From Methanosarcina sp. UBA289 (lineage in GTDB: Archaea > Halobacteriota > Methanosarcinia > Methanosarcinales > Methanosarcinaceae): a stretch of 64,000 nucleotides of DNA. The notes under the pieces are model-generated. The model ran no database searches. It saw nothing but the letters and a program-made list of their open reading frames with translations, and was not told the DNA's origin. Positions 45,183 to 55,055 of the stretch are shown in pieces. Made by a program: the position numbers and the translations under genes. The stretch lies in assembly GCA_002496565.1 (NCBI GenBank), contig DAKJ01000019.1:44268-108267 (forward strand). Direction: 5' to 3'. Each line of letters begins with the position of its first letter. The first letter of the stretch is position 1.

Positions 45183-45510
45183 ACAGATCCCCCGACCCAA
45201 AACTCATTAAAGAATCAATAAAATAAGTTACACGACTTTATTTAAATAATTTTCTATGTATACTCATTGGTTTTGTCCCGCTAATTTGAAAATATTTCAA
45301 AAAAAGTAAGTGGGAAAAGCAGAAACAAAAACGCTGAGAAAAAAAAGAGTTTTCATGTCTTAAATGTTTATAAATCAGTTATTGCAATCATACTAAATAT
45401 AAAAATAATGTTATGTAACAATTTTAGAATTTTAGATCTAGAAAACAGAGAATAATCCAGGAAAAATAAAAAAATAAATCGAAGAATAAAAAACCAATGA
45501 GATTTGAGAT

Positions 45511-45642
45511 AGGAATCAATGTATGAGAGGTAAATTGAAAAATAAAGCACAAATAGGAATCAAAGTATGAGAGGTAGATCGAAAAATAAAGCACAATTAG
45601 GAATCAAGGTGTGAGAAGTAGATTGAAAAATAAATTATAATA
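45511..45642. repeat. Three tandem 44-bp repeats
   Basis: Units begin AGGAATCAATGTATGAGAGG at 45511, 45555 and 45599, with a conserved AAATTGAAAAATAAAGCACA half and gradual divergence in the third copy. Between two DUF1699 genes, non-coding. The remainder of 45183-45880 holds no supported gene. Confidence 0.65.
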
Positions 45643-45737
45643 AAGTATAATAAAGAGCAAAGACCCTACCTTAACGAAAGTGAAGCATTGCTCTGGAAAC
45701 TGCAAAAGCTCAGAGAGATTTAAGAAAAGTAAACATT

Positions 45738-45767
45738 AGATGGAAATTCCAATCCGGAATTCCATCT
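45738..45767 (-). terminator. Hairpin downstream of second DUF1699 gene
   Basis: AGATGGAAATT pairs with AATTCCATCT (one bulge) around a 9-base loop, about 110 bases past the stop, with a T-rich stretch on the minus strand after it. Confidence 0.4.
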
Positions 45768-45880
45768 GAAAAGAAGGATTCATTCGCTATTCCTTCACAG
45801 AATACAGCCCGAAAAAAGGATCTGTCCTAGAAAAAGGATATATCCTGAAATGCATCCTAGAAAGATGGCGAATTAATAGA

Positions 45881-46288
45881 TTAATCTACGATTCTTTTGC
45901 TCAGGATATAAAGGATCATATCCGAGTTTAATTTACTTTCTCTCGAAAGCTTTTCGGCAATAACCTCATTGGTGAAACGATCAGCTTTTAATTCCTGTAT
46001 TTTCTCCAGAATGTTCTGAGAGACATTATAATACTCGTTTATGTCCTTCCTGTGCCCCCATACATCCCCTTCTAGAAGATTAATCTTCTGCATCTCCAGA
46101 AACATTTCAATTGACTTGGAGACCGTCCTTCTGTAAGATTTAGGAAGCTGTATCGCTTCAATTTTCGGACATGTTTCCGCAAGCATAAATACATCCTTGT
46201 TAGACGGCCTGAAAGCAAGGTGAATAACCTTCTCGTTCGGATTGAGGGTAGGAATTTCCTCCCGTGAACTAACTACTCTGATTTTCAT
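45881..46288 (-). CDS. DUF1699 family protein (paralogue 2)
   Basis: 135 aa from ATG 46288 with GGGGAT upstream; a longer frame from 46300 exists. Shares PNEKVIHLAFRPSNKD, QLPKSYRRTVSKSIEMFLEM and LLEGDVWGHRKDINEYY with paralogue 1. The HTH-like C-terminus differs more (KADRFTNEVIAEKLSRESKL), as expected if the paralogues recognise different targets. Downstream of hisD, about 100 bases from it. Confidence 0.82.
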   Translation of the reverse strand: MKIRVVSSREEIPTLNPNEKVIHLAFRPSNKDVFMLAETCPKIEAIQLPKSYRRTVSKSIEMFLEMQKINLLEGDVWGHRKDINEYYNVSQNILEKIQELKADRFTNEVIAEKLSRESKLNSDMILYILSKRIVD

Positions 46289-46390
46289 ACGTATCCCCAC
46301 TCCTTATTTAAGAATTAGATTTTCATTTATTTAAAAATCAAATTTTGTTTACGCATTTACATTTTAAATACATATCGATTAGCCGAAATA

Positions 46391-47692
46391 TTATTTAGAG
46401 GGTTTATACCCAAACCGAGTTCTAATAGCATCAGCATGTGCATGTAGACCTTCTTCCTCGGCTAATGCGATTACAGTTTCTTTCAGAATTTCAAGCCCAC
46501 TCTTGCTGATTCTCTGAATACTTGAGTATTTAATAAAATGGTTTATATTCAGACCAGAATAAACTCTGGCGTATCCGGATGTGGGAAGCACGTGATTCGT
46601 CCCGGAGGCATAATCTCCAGCAGGAACAGGTGAATAATTTCCTACAAAAATTGATCCTGCGTTTTTAATCCTGTCAAGTACAAAATCCGGATCCGATACC
46701 ATAATCTCAAGATGTTCGGGAGCAAATTTATTGCTAAAGCTAATACATTGTTCCAGGGAGTCTGCAATAAGAATTGCAGCGTTTTCAAGAGAAGCCTTTA
46801 CAATGCTGCTTCTCGCAGTCTGTTCAGCCTGAACCAGAACTTCTTTTTTTACAGCCTCTGCCAGCGTATCCGAGCCTGTAACGAGTATTGAGACTGAGTT
46901 TGGATCGTGCTCGGCCTGCGCTATAATATCCGAAGCGGCCATAACGACATCTGCTGATTCATCTGCAATGATTAACACCTCGCTAGGACCTGCCGGGAAA
47001 TCTATCTCTGCAACGTCCCTGATCTGCATTTTGGCAGATGTGACAAAAACATTTCCAGGCCCTACGATTTTGTCCACCTTGGGAACGGTTTCAGTCCCAT
47101 AGGCCATTGCCCCTATAGCCTGCACTCCACCTAGTTTGAAAACTTTATCCGCTCCTGCAACCTTTGCGGCAGCAAGCGTAAGCGGGTGTACGGAACCGTC
47201 CGGCCTTGGAGGGGTACAAACAATGACCTGCTCTACTCCTGCAACCCTGGCAGGAATTACAGTCATTAGCACGGTTGAAGGATAGGAAGCCCGCCCTCCA
47301 GGAGCATATGCACCCACACTTTCCAGAGGTGTTGCCTTTTGACCCAGCACGATTCCTGGTTTGAGTTCCATGAACCAGGTAGCTTCCGGGAGCTGAGCTT
47401 CATGGAAAGCTTGTATGTTTGCAGCTGCGGCTTTAAGGTGATCCAGGAGTTCAGGACTTATTTCGGAAAGAGCCATCTCAAACTCTTCCTCGCTCACTTC
47501 AAAATTTGCAAGTTCGACTTTATCGAATTTAGCTGTATATTCCCTGAGTGCGGCATCTCCTTTGGTGCGCACATCGGAAAGCACAGCTGAAACAGTTTTC
47601 GCTACGTCCTCAAGCCCGGATCCCCGGGAGAGCAATTTCTGCATTTCAGCTTCCGAAACATCAGACAACTTTTTGAATAACATCATAACCAT
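46391..47692 (-). CDS. hisD: Histidinol dehydrogenase
   Basis: 433 aa, last two steps of histidine synthesis (histidinol to histidine, NAD-dependent). Signature IDFPAGPSEVLIIADESADV and the zinc-site QAEHDPNSVSILVT are near residues 235-265; GTNHVLPTSGYARVYSGL and HAHADAI lie near the end. In-frame ATGs at 47692, 47686 and 47683 cannot be separated; MLFKKLSDVS from 47683 matches the usual N-terminus. Stands alone, as his genes often do in Methanosarcina. Confidence 0.95.
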   Translation of the reverse strand: MVMMLFKKLSDVSEAEMQKLLSRGSGLEDVAKTVSAVLSDVRTKGDAALREYTAKFDKVELANFEVSEEEFEMALSEISPELLDHLKAAAANIQAFHEAQLPEATWFMELKPGIVLGQKATPLESVGAYAPGGRASYPSTVLMTVIPARVAGVEQVIVCTPPRPDGSVHPLTLAAAKVAGADKVFKLGGVQAIGAMAYGTETVPKVDKIVGPGNVFVTSAKMQIRDVAEIDFPAGPSEVLIIADESADVVMAASDIIAQAEHDPNSVSILVTGSDTLAEAVKKEVLVQAEQTARSSIVKASLENAAILIADSLEQCISFSNKFAPEHLEIMVSDPDFVLDRIKNAGSIFVGNYSPVPAGDYASGTNHVLPTSGYARVYSGLNINHFIKYSSIQRISKSGLEILKETVIALAEEEGLHAHADAIRTRFGYKPSK

Positions 47693-47955
47693 CTCTGAAA
47701 GAACCTGACAGAACCTGATACAGGTTGAAATCTGATATAAATTGGCGAATTAAACTCGAGATAAAATGAATTACTACAAATTAGCAATCGGCAATCTGAG
47801 AGCCGAGCAACCAGATAATCGATTCACTTGAGAATCCAATCCCATTAAATCCCTGCCCTCATTTAATATTTTATCCCTTACTGAGCCTAATAATATAGAG
47901 TAAAAACCGTAAAGCGGATCTACTATAAAAAACAAAAGAAGTGAGGTAGGTAAAA

Positions 47956-50145
47956 TCAATAATCGCTGATTGTTTTTTGCCCTGAGGAAGGACTTTTCTC
48001 AGGAAGTTCAGGCTCCAAAATTCCAGGAACTGCCTCTCGGATTCCTATCTGCTTAAAAATCCGGTCTGCAATTTTTGGCCCCAGAAGAGCAGCCACTTTT
48101 ACAGGGTCGGCTCCTGCAAGCTCTGCTGAGGATTTGAAGCCTGCGTCATAAAGTTTCCTTGCTCTCACGCGCCCTATACCTCTGATGTCAAGTAGATCCA
48201 TAAGTTCGGGGGCCGCTCCGTAATGTATCCGTTTTTCAAGTTCTGCGGCTTCTTTTGCCCCTTTGAGGTCAATAAGACTAGCAAGCTGGGCAGCAACATG
48301 CATTATCCATTTTGCAATGTCCGCAATTGCATGAATGTCACCTTCCCCGGTACCGAACTTTAAGCAAATCTCGTTTTCAGATTTTTCGTGAATCCAGTCA
48401 AGTAGAAGAAGGGAAGTTTTGACTTCTCCGAGGAACCATTCATATTCCGTAGTATCAAAGGGACTGGGCACCCTTATAAACTCGCTGGCGTGAGCCATTA
48501 CATAATCGTTGATGTCCTGATAGTCCTGGCTCCTCATGTAGAGCAGACGCATGTCAGGCGTGCTGCATACCAGATGCAGTAGAGTAAGTTCGGTCAGGGT
48601 TTCTGCTTCTTTCAGGCCCTTTGCAATGCGGGCAGCCGATAGTGGATCAATATACAGCCTTGAGACAAGCTTTCCGAAGTTTGTAGGAATAAGAGCATCG
48701 GTATTCTCAAGCATTTCTTCCTGACGCAAAAAGTTAAGGCATTCATTCACAACCGTGGAAAGCCCGAAGTTAGAGTACTGGAAAGCGAAAAATGTTGCCT
48801 CCAGAAAGTCCATTAGTTCGTCATAAGTCCGCGCAAAACCATTGGAGATAGTAGAGAGCACATGTGTCCTGAGAGCGTTTTCAGTTCCGAGTTTGGACCA
48901 GATATCTTCGGCATCTGCCTCGATGTAGTTCTCAAAAAGGAAAACAAACTCATTATAGGATTTTGCAATAAGTACAGCTTCTCCGTATGGGTCAAGTCTT
49001 GGCCTGCCTGCCCTGCCTGCCATCTGTTTGTACTCGAGCACAGGAATAGGCTGCATTCCACCTTCAGAGGAATAGCGCCGATAACTTCGGATAATTACGC
49101 GTCGAGCAGGCAGGTTAAGCCCGGCTGCTAGAGTAGGAGTGCTCGAAATCAATTTGATTTTTCCAGCCCTGAAACCGTCTTCTACAAGCTCCCTTAAAGG
49201 AGTGGTAAGGCCTGCATGGTGAAAGGCCGTCCCTGAACGAATACAGGCTGCAAGGTTAGTTGAAGTATCAGTTTCACTGCTTTCGAGAATTTCATCTGCA
49301 ATTTCTGCAAGTGCTTTCCTGTCTTCTGCTGAGAGCGTCTTTTTAACAGTTGAGGCCGCCTTTTTTGCAAAAGCCATACAATTCTTTCTGCTGCTTTCGA
49401 AAACCAGGCACTGCCCGTCTTTCCTGAGAGTATCCAGCGCAAGGTTCACAGCTTCGTCTTTTGTGGATTGCTCAACAGGTTTTTCTCTATCCTTGCAATA
49501 GAAGGTCCCATTAAAGAATACCCCCTCATGAAGTTCAGTAGGCCTCCATTCACTTAATACAAGCTCGGCTTCCAGCCAGGCTGCGAGTTCGTCGGCGTTT
49601 CCTACAGTTGCAGAGAGCGCTAGGATCTGGCAGGAAGGATTCATTTTCCGAAGCTTTGCAAGGGTAACTTCAAGCGTTGGGCCCCTATCCGGTGAGTCTA
49701 TGAGATGAACCTCGTCTGCTACAACAACAGAAATTTCCTGCATCCAGGCAGTCTCATTCCTGAGCAGGGAATCGGTTTTCTCAGAGGTTGCAACAATTAT
49801 ATCGTTTACTCCGAGCCCCTCGTCCCGAAGGTCATAATCCCCTGTTGAGATGCCGACCTTTATTCCAAGTTCCGAAAACTCCCGAAACCGCCTGAATTTC
49901 TCGGAAGCAAGAGCTCTAAGAGGCACGATATAGAGTGCCTTTCCTCCTGCGCGGATGGATTTCAACATTGCAAGCTCGGCAAGGAGAGTCTTCCCTGAAG
50001 CCGTTGGGATTGCAGCAAGCAGGTTTCTTCCTTCAAGCAGCCCTTTTTCCACGGCTTCGGCCTGAGGGGGATAAAGTTCCAGAATCCCGGAATCGACATA
50101 AAACCGTTTTATTTCATCGGGCAGATCGAGACTTTCTATCTTCAT
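47956..50145 (-). CDS. hel308: Hel308 superfamily-2 DNA helicase
   Basis: 729 aa. Q-motif-like LYPPQAEAV, Walker A AAIPTASGKTLL near residue 46, DEVH box (VVADEVHLID), LALSATVGN, and motif VI QMAGRAGRPRLDPYG. A winged helix and ratchet domain follow, then the C-terminal helix-hairpin-helix clamp (DIRGIGRVRARKLYDAGF) near 655. A 3'-5' helicase acting at stalled replication forks. The C-terminal end (SSGQKTISDY) resembles a PIP-like tail but is not a consensus box. Confidence 0.95.
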   Translation of the reverse strand: MKIESLDLPDEIKRFYVDSGILELYPPQAEAVEKGLLEGRNLLAAIPTASGKTLLAELAMLKSIRAGGKALYIVPLRALASEKFRRFREFSELGIKVGISTGDYDLRDEGLGVNDIIVATSEKTDSLLRNETAWMQEISVVVADEVHLIDSPDRGPTLEVTLAKLRKMNPSCQILALSATVGNADELAAWLEAELVLSEWRPTELHEGVFFNGTFYCKDREKPVEQSTKDEAVNLALDTLRKDGQCLVFESSRKNCMAFAKKAASTVKKTLSAEDRKALAEIADEILESSETDTSTNLAACIRSGTAFHHAGLTTPLRELVEDGFRAGKIKLISSTPTLAAGLNLPARRVIIRSYRRYSSEGGMQPIPVLEYKQMAGRAGRPRLDPYGEAVLIAKSYNEFVFLFENYIEADAEDIWSKLGTENALRTHVLSTISNGFARTYDELMDFLEATFFAFQYSNFGLSTVVNECLNFLRQEEMLENTDALIPTNFGKLVSRLYIDPLSAARIAKGLKEAETLTELTLLHLVCSTPDMRLLYMRSQDYQDINDYVMAHASEFIRVPSPFDTTEYEWFLGEVKTSLLLLDWIHEKSENEICLKFGTGEGDIHAIADIAKWIMHVAAQLASLIDLKGAKEAAELEKRIHYGAAPELMDLLDIRGIGRVRARKLYDAGFKSSAELAGADPVKVAALLGPKIADRIFKQIGIREAVPGILEPELPEKSPSSGQKTISDY

Positions 50146-50360
50146 TGAAAATCAGAAACTCACACATTGGATAAAAAACTATTTTGGAATTGCACACCAC
50201 TATCGAAAAATTTAGTATCTGCAGAAACATCTTCAAAAGTTTCTGCAAAAGCCTGGTTCCCTGTTAAGGGAAACCTAATTCATTAAGATTTTTTGAACAT
50301 AAATTACTAAACATCGATTAGTTAACATCACTTACTGAACGTCACTTTACTGATGTCGAA

Positions 50361-52127
50361 TTAATTACCTGCCGAATAATAGTAATTTCCACTTTCTTTT
50401 TGTTCCCGGTCAAGCCTTGAGCCCAGATTATTCACACGCGGGCGCCTTGTTTCCTCGTCCCTGCGGAAAGTTATGCCCAAGTTTTTCAGGAATTTGTTCA
50501 TACCGTTTTCCATGCTGAACGGGCCATGCGCTTCACCGTATACCGAAGGCTTGCCTTCAAAAACCACGAGTCTCTGGCTCAACATATCTATCATATAGAT
50601 ATCATGATCTACGACAAGAGCTGTCTTCTTGTTGTTTTCGGCAAAGCGGTTGAGGACTTTTGTGACCATAGAACGCTGTTCAACGTCCAGATGGGCACTG
50701 GGTTCGTCCAGAATATAAAGGTCGGCTTCCTGGGTTAGACAGGCTGCAATCGCAACTCTTTGCAATTCTCCACCACTTAGCTCCGTAAGAAGGCTATCAT
50801 AGATCTTTTCAAGCTGGAGTGGGTTCGAAATTTCTACCTCGTAGTAGCTAGTTCCAAACTGCCTTGAAATACCACGCAGGAAATCCTGCACGCGCACAGG
50901 GATGTCGGCTTTAATGTACTGAGGCTTGTAAGAGATTTTAACGTCTATCCCTGGATCGCCCTCATCAGGCTTGATTTCCCCTGCAAGCACCTTTACAAAG
51001 GTTGACTTTCCTATCCCGTTGGGGCCTACTATTCCGAGTACCTCACCTTCCCGAAGGCTGCCACCTGTAGCTTTTAGGGAGAAGCCATCTCCAAATTTCT
51101 TTGAGAAACCGTTAAAAGTAACTACGGACCTTAACTGGTAGTCTTCTCTCGGAGGATGGACTTCAAACTTTATGGCTTCAGGTCGTATCCTTATATTTTC
51201 TTCAGGGAGATAGCCTTTGAGGTATTGATTAATCCCCACCCGTACACTCTTCGGAAGAGTAACCACACCAAAAGCTGCAGGCTCTCCGTAAGCAATGTGA
51301 ATGACATCTGTGAGCATGTCCAGGATTGCAAGATCGTGCTCTACCACGAGCACAGCTTTGTCCTTTGATATATTCTGGATCAGACGGGCGACGTTAATTC
51401 TCTGGTAGATGTCAAGATAAGGGCTAATTTCATCAAAGAAGTAGAACTGAGCATCCTTTGCCGCACATGCTGCGATTGCCACACGCTGCAGTTCTCCACC
51501 ACTCAATTCCGAGATATTCCTGTTGACTACGCTTTTTAAATCAAGATAGTCGACAAGCTCATCAAGGACTCCTCTCTCATCGGTTTTTTCGAGCAGTTCG
51601 AATGTTTTTCCTTTGAAAGCTTTAGGGATCAGGTCTACGTACTGGGGCTTTTGGGAAACTCGGACCTTACCGTCTACAACAGCTTTAAAGTAGTCATAAA
51701 GTGCGGTTCCAGCATAATGTTCAAGCACAGTGTCCCAATCGCCTTTTTCCTGTCCGAAGTTAGGGATTAAAGCTCCTGAAAGAATCTGAACGGACGTACT
51801 TTTTCCGATCCCGTTAGGACCGAGAATCCCTGTTACTTTTCCTGCCCTGGGAACAGGCAGCCCGAAAAGGGCAAAACCATTTACTCCGTACCTGTGAGTG
51901 GGTTCCGTTAGAGCTTCAGGAAGCCCTATGATCATGATGGCGTTGAAAGGACATTTGTTAATGCAAATTCCGCAACCTACACAGAGTTCCTCGGAAATGA
52001 CAGGTTTTCCATCCTCCTCAAAAACAATCGTCTCATCCCCTGTTCGGACCCTCGGGCAATATTTCTCGCACTCCTTACTGCACCGTCTGGGCTGACACCT
52101 ATCTTTATTAAGTATAGCTATTCTCAT
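50361..52127 (-). CDS. rli: Ribosome recycling ATPase RLI/ABCE1
   Basis: 588 aa from ATG 52127 behind GGGGACT. N-terminal Fe-S domain with CQPRRCSKECEKYCP and CVGCGICINKCPFNAI (eight Cys for two 4Fe-4S clusters), then two ABC ATPase cassettes, each with GPNGIGKST and LSGGELQRVAIAAC, joined by the hinge region. Splits post-termination ribosomes together with aRF1/Pelota. Single gene; the nearest neighbours are not translation genes. 52128-52540 shows no supported gene. Confidence 0.96.
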   Translation of the reverse strand: MRIAILNKDRCQPRRCSKECEKYCPRVRTGDETIVFEEDGKPVISEELCVGCGICINKCPFNAIMIIGLPEALTEPTHRYGVNGFALFGLPVPRAGKVTGILGPNGIGKSTSVQILSGALIPNFGQEKGDWDTVLEHYAGTALYDYFKAVVDGKVRVSQKPQYVDLIPKAFKGKTFELLEKTDERGVLDELVDYLDLKSVVNRNISELSGGELQRVAIAACAAKDAQFYFFDEISPYLDIYQRINVARLIQNISKDKAVLVVEHDLAILDMLTDVIHIAYGEPAAFGVVTLPKSVRVGINQYLKGYLPEENIRIRPEAIKFEVHPPREDYQLRSVVTFNGFSKKFGDGFSLKATGGSLREGEVLGIVGPNGIGKSTFVKVLAGEIKPDEGDPGIDVKISYKPQYIKADIPVRVQDFLRGISRQFGTSYYEVEISNPLQLEKIYDSLLTELSGGELQRVAIAACLTQEADLYILDEPSAHLDVEQRSMVTKVLNRFAENNKKTALVVDHDIYMIDMLSQRLVVFEGKPSVYGEAHGPFSMENGMNKFLKNLGITFRRDEETRRPRVNNLGSRLDREQKESGNYYYSAGN

Positions 52128-52540
52128 GATAGTCCCCAAAAATTACGTTTTTTCTTTAATTTGGTAAACAATATTAAACAGAATGTTTGCTGTAATTTTA
52201 AGCATAACCTGAGAGTAACAATGTAAGTTTTTGCTATGGTAGAAAGCTGTTATCACAGCAGGGCAATATGATAATGTAACGTTAGTATATTGAAAGAATA
52301 TTGCATATATACAGTAGTTATCGGTTATGAAATGCCTGCTCTGGTATATGAACTGTTGGACTATTGCAGGCACAAAACATCAGTTAAGTAGAAGTTTAAT
52401 TGGATATGCGGCCAAATTATGCAAAATCTTGTAAATTAATACACATGTTTGTGAATCAAAAAAATAAAAGCCTGTGATAAAAAACTGTATAAAAGGCCCT
52501 TAAATTTAAGAGAGCCTTTTGCAGTTCAGGAAAGGGGATT

Positions 52541-52978
52541 TTAATTCAGGAGGAGAGTCCAGACAACAAGGAAGAAATCAATCACTATAAACTCTACGTA
52601 GAACCAGTCCTTGAATTTGAACTCATTTGTGCTGATCTTGAGTTGAGGATAAAGAAATTTCTGTATGAAATATGTAAACCCGATAACGATCGTAAGTATA
52701 ACATACCAGATCCTATCTTCTCCTGTCCCATATAGACGGAAACATAGTACTCCTGCAATTGTGCCAAGTAATGCAGCTACTATCGTCTTAATAATTCCGT
52801 CTTTATACTCCTTTTGCTTTTCCTCAGGTGTCCTTTCCTTAATAAGAGTCTTTTTCTCTGGAGTCTCGATCTTTGTTGCAGGAACTTCTGAAGTAGCCTC
52901 TTTTATTTTTGTAGGTTCCTTTCTGGACTTTGACTTCGGATTTTGCTTACTCAACCTGTATACTCTCCTGAACGGCAA
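52541..52978 (-). CDS. Small membrane protein, possibly EMC6-like
   Basis: 145 aa. A Lys/Pro/Glu-rich, probably disordered N-terminus (residues 1-58) is followed by three hydrophobic segments (about 62-80, 88-108, 125-144) with GTIAGVLCFRLYGTG between the first two. The topology, size and a Gly-rich first helix resemble the archaeal EMC6-like proteins, thought to help insert membrane proteins. The match is from recall and topology only, so a plain hypothetical label is also defensible. Not linked to neighbouring genes. Confidence 0.6.
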   Translation of the reverse strand: MPFRRVYRLSKQNPKSKSRKEPTKIKEATSEVPATKIETPEKKTLIKERTPEEKQKEYKDGIIKTIVAALLGTIAGVLCFRLYGTGEDRIWYVILTIVIGFTYFIQKFLYPQLKISTNEFKFKDWFYVEFIVIDFFLVVWTLLLN

Positions 52979-53174
52979 TTAACATTCCCGGGATATAATT
53001 GTAGTCAGGATCTAATCTCAGTTAAAAAATTAGACCTGGATTATAAGATTTTAATTTGCAGATTTGGGATATTAGATTAAAATCATTATATTTAAATTAT
53101 TAGAATTAAATTATTTAATAAGACTCTCAAAGTTAAATTATTGGGATAAATATTAATGCTAGATTTTTACAGTT

Positions 53175-54194
53175 TTAAATAAATTCATTACTTAAAACAT
53201 TACCGATCTGATCTATAGATATCGAATCAATTCCTATTGAATTTAAATGTTTTGAAAATTTAGAAGGTCTATTCCCTCCTGGGTGATAGACAAGAGTTAC
53301 TTCAGGGGAAAGTTTCCTGACCATATTTTCAAGCCCGCAAGCATCAAGATGGTCGCTTATCCTGATTGTTGGGTAAGGGTAATCCATACGGCAACTCAAT
53401 ACGTATTTTTTCATGTTCCAGGGCAACTTGTCAAGGTCCCAGGGAGCAACTATGAAAACCCCATCATCTTCTTCGGAATCAAGCCCTGTCAGTTCCCCGG
53501 CATCCTCAAGCATACTGCGGGTAAGAGCCCTTGTCCTAGCATCCATGCAAATATTGCCATCATATCCGAATCCTCTTATGAGTTCGACTGCGCGCTGGGC
53601 TTTTCCAAACTCATATGCTCCAAAGGCGACTGGCCCGTTTTCAAAAAGAGCTGATTTCATGCCTTCAAGGTCATCTGCAAAATGGCAGGAGGGGTCGGCA
53701 GGGTCTCCGTAGTTAGCTTCAGTAATAAGGACGTCGCAGGGAGGAAGATTGCTTGCATTTTTAACGTCGCCTGTTACCAGAATCCTTGTCCCTACATCGT
53801 TTTCCCAGTAAAAAGCAGTCGCACCTGCAGTATGCTCCGTGGAGAATGTCTTCACCTTTGTTCCTTCGATATCGATTTCATCCCCAAGCTTGCACATGCT
53901 ACCCGCATATTTTCTATCATGCCTAATTTCAAGTGCTATAGCGGTTTTTTCCGAACAAATGGAATTGGGGGAAAGCATAGCCGATTTTCCGTGATGATCG
54001 GAATGGGCATGAGTGATCAGATAAGCATCGGGCTGAAGTTGCTTTCCCGGTATCCTGGTAGTATCAATGGAAAAGGTGCGCAGATCCCCGGCATTGTCCC
54101 TGAACCGGAGAGAAATATGCGGTTTAAAGGTCCCGCGAGAATTACGCTGCCTGAGCGCCAGCACACCAAGATCAATCAGTTTTTTAGAAATCAC
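53175..54194 (-). CDS. Metallo-beta-lactamase-fold nuclease-like hydrolase
   Basis: 339 aa. Motif II HAHSDHHG (near residue 62), AGATAFYWENDVGTRILVTGDVK (motif IV Asp), VLITEANYGDP, and a C-terminal YHPGGNRPSKFSKHL with the late His. The pattern fits the SNM1/CPSF-related branch of the fold (RNA or DNA exonucleases) without the full beta-CASP spacing seen in aCPSF1. Cytosolic. Substrate not established. Monocistronic. Confidence 0.78.
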   Translation of the reverse strand: MISKKLIDLGVLALRQRNSRGTFKPHISLRFRDNAGDLRTFSIDTTRIPGKQLQPDAYLITHAHSDHHGKSAMLSPNSICSEKTAIALEIRHDRKYAGSMCKLGDEIDIEGTKVKTFSTEHTAGATAFYWENDVGTRILVTGDVKNASNLPPCDVLITEANYGDPADPSCHFADDLEGMKSALFENGPVAFGAYEFGKAQRAVELIRGFGYDGNICMDARTRALTRSMLEDAGELTGLDSEEDDGVFIVAPWDLDKLPWNMKKYVLSCRMDYPYPTIRISDHLDACGLENMVRKLSPEVTLVYHPGGNRPSKFSKHLNSIGIDSISIDQIGNVLSNEFI

Positions 54195-54340
54195 GCAAAT
54201 CCTTGGAGGAGATAATACTTAAGGTATTTAAGGTTAGGGAAAAACTGTAGATTCATATAGTATTATTATATAGAAGAAATGCTTAAAAACAAGAACATAC
54301 TGATTGAAAAAATTATGAGATTTGTTTTCCAGTTAGTATT

Positions 54341-54397
54341 GACAGTAACTTAGACAGTAACTTAGACAGTAACTTAGACAGTAACTTAGACAGTAAC
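54341..54397. repeat. 12-bp minisatellite, 4.75 copies
   Basis: GACAGTAACTTA repeated perfectly at 54341, 54353, 54365 and 54377, with a partial fifth unit. In the 453-bp gap between the MBL-fold gene and the third DUF1699 gene. 12 bp gives near one helical turn spacing. The remaining gap shows no supported gene. Confidence 0.75.
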
Positions 54398-54647
54398 CAT
54401 AGGAGTCAAAACTCCTCCCAAGATTACGATTTTCTTAAAAAAGATAGCAAAAGAAACTAATAAATAGGAAATCCTCTTGAAAAGGGATCTCAATTATACT
54501 TCCAGGTTTTCCCGCTTTCTCCAGATAAGCGCTCTCTAAAATAAAAGATTTGAGTCGGAGATCAGATCGCAGAAGCGCGAAAATTCGACATTTTTGCGGT
54601 TTAATCTCCAGTGAAACGCTTGGTAGCGTATCTTACTCTGTCCAAGT

Positions 54648-55055
54648 TCAGGCAGAGGATTCCTTGGTTATGATATAAGCAACCATTTCAGGGTTAAGCA
54701 TGTTTTCCCGTGAGATCTTTGCTTCAATATCCTCAGTGGATTTACCTTCGGCTTTCATCTCCTTTATTTTTTCAGTAACTGAGGATGGAATAGTGTAGTA
54801 TTCGTTAATGTCCTTCCTGTGACCCCAGACATCGCCTTCGATGAGTTGGATTCTCTGCATATCAAGGAACATTTCTATGGACTTTGAAACTGTAGCCATA
54901 TAAGACTTAGGTAACTGAATTACCTCAATTTTCGGACAGGTCTCAACCAGTCCCAAAATATCCTTGTTTGAAGGCCTAAAGGCCAAGTGAACAACACGCT
55001 CATTTGGATTCAGTGTAAAGATTTCTTCTCTTGAACTAACCACTCGGATTTTCAT
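54648..55055 (-). CDS. DUF1699 family protein (paralogue 3)
   Basis: 135 aa, same length and architecture as the two paralogues near 45-46 kb. MKIRVVSSREEIFTLNPNERV, CPKIEVIQLPKSYMATVSKSIEMFLDM and the invariant GDVWGHRKDINEYY are present, with a more charged HTH-like end (KIKEMKAEGKSTEDIEAKISRENML). The YRRTVS of the other two is YMATVS here. Upstream 694 bases (55056-55749) are AT-rich, with the thioredoxin terminator at their far end. Confidence 0.82.
   Translation of the reverse strand: MKIRVVSSREEIFTLNPNERVVHLAFRPSNKDILGLVETCPKIEVIQLPKSYMATVSKSIEMFLDMQRIQLIEGDVWGHRKDINEYYTIPSSVTEKIKEMKAEGKSTEDIEAKISRENMLNPEMVAYIITKESSA

Noticed and set aside
45511..45642. 44-bp repeats as a CRISPR array
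   Set aside because: Units are contiguous without unique spacers, diverge gradually, and no cas genes are near. The same holds for the 12-bp and 6-bp repeats.
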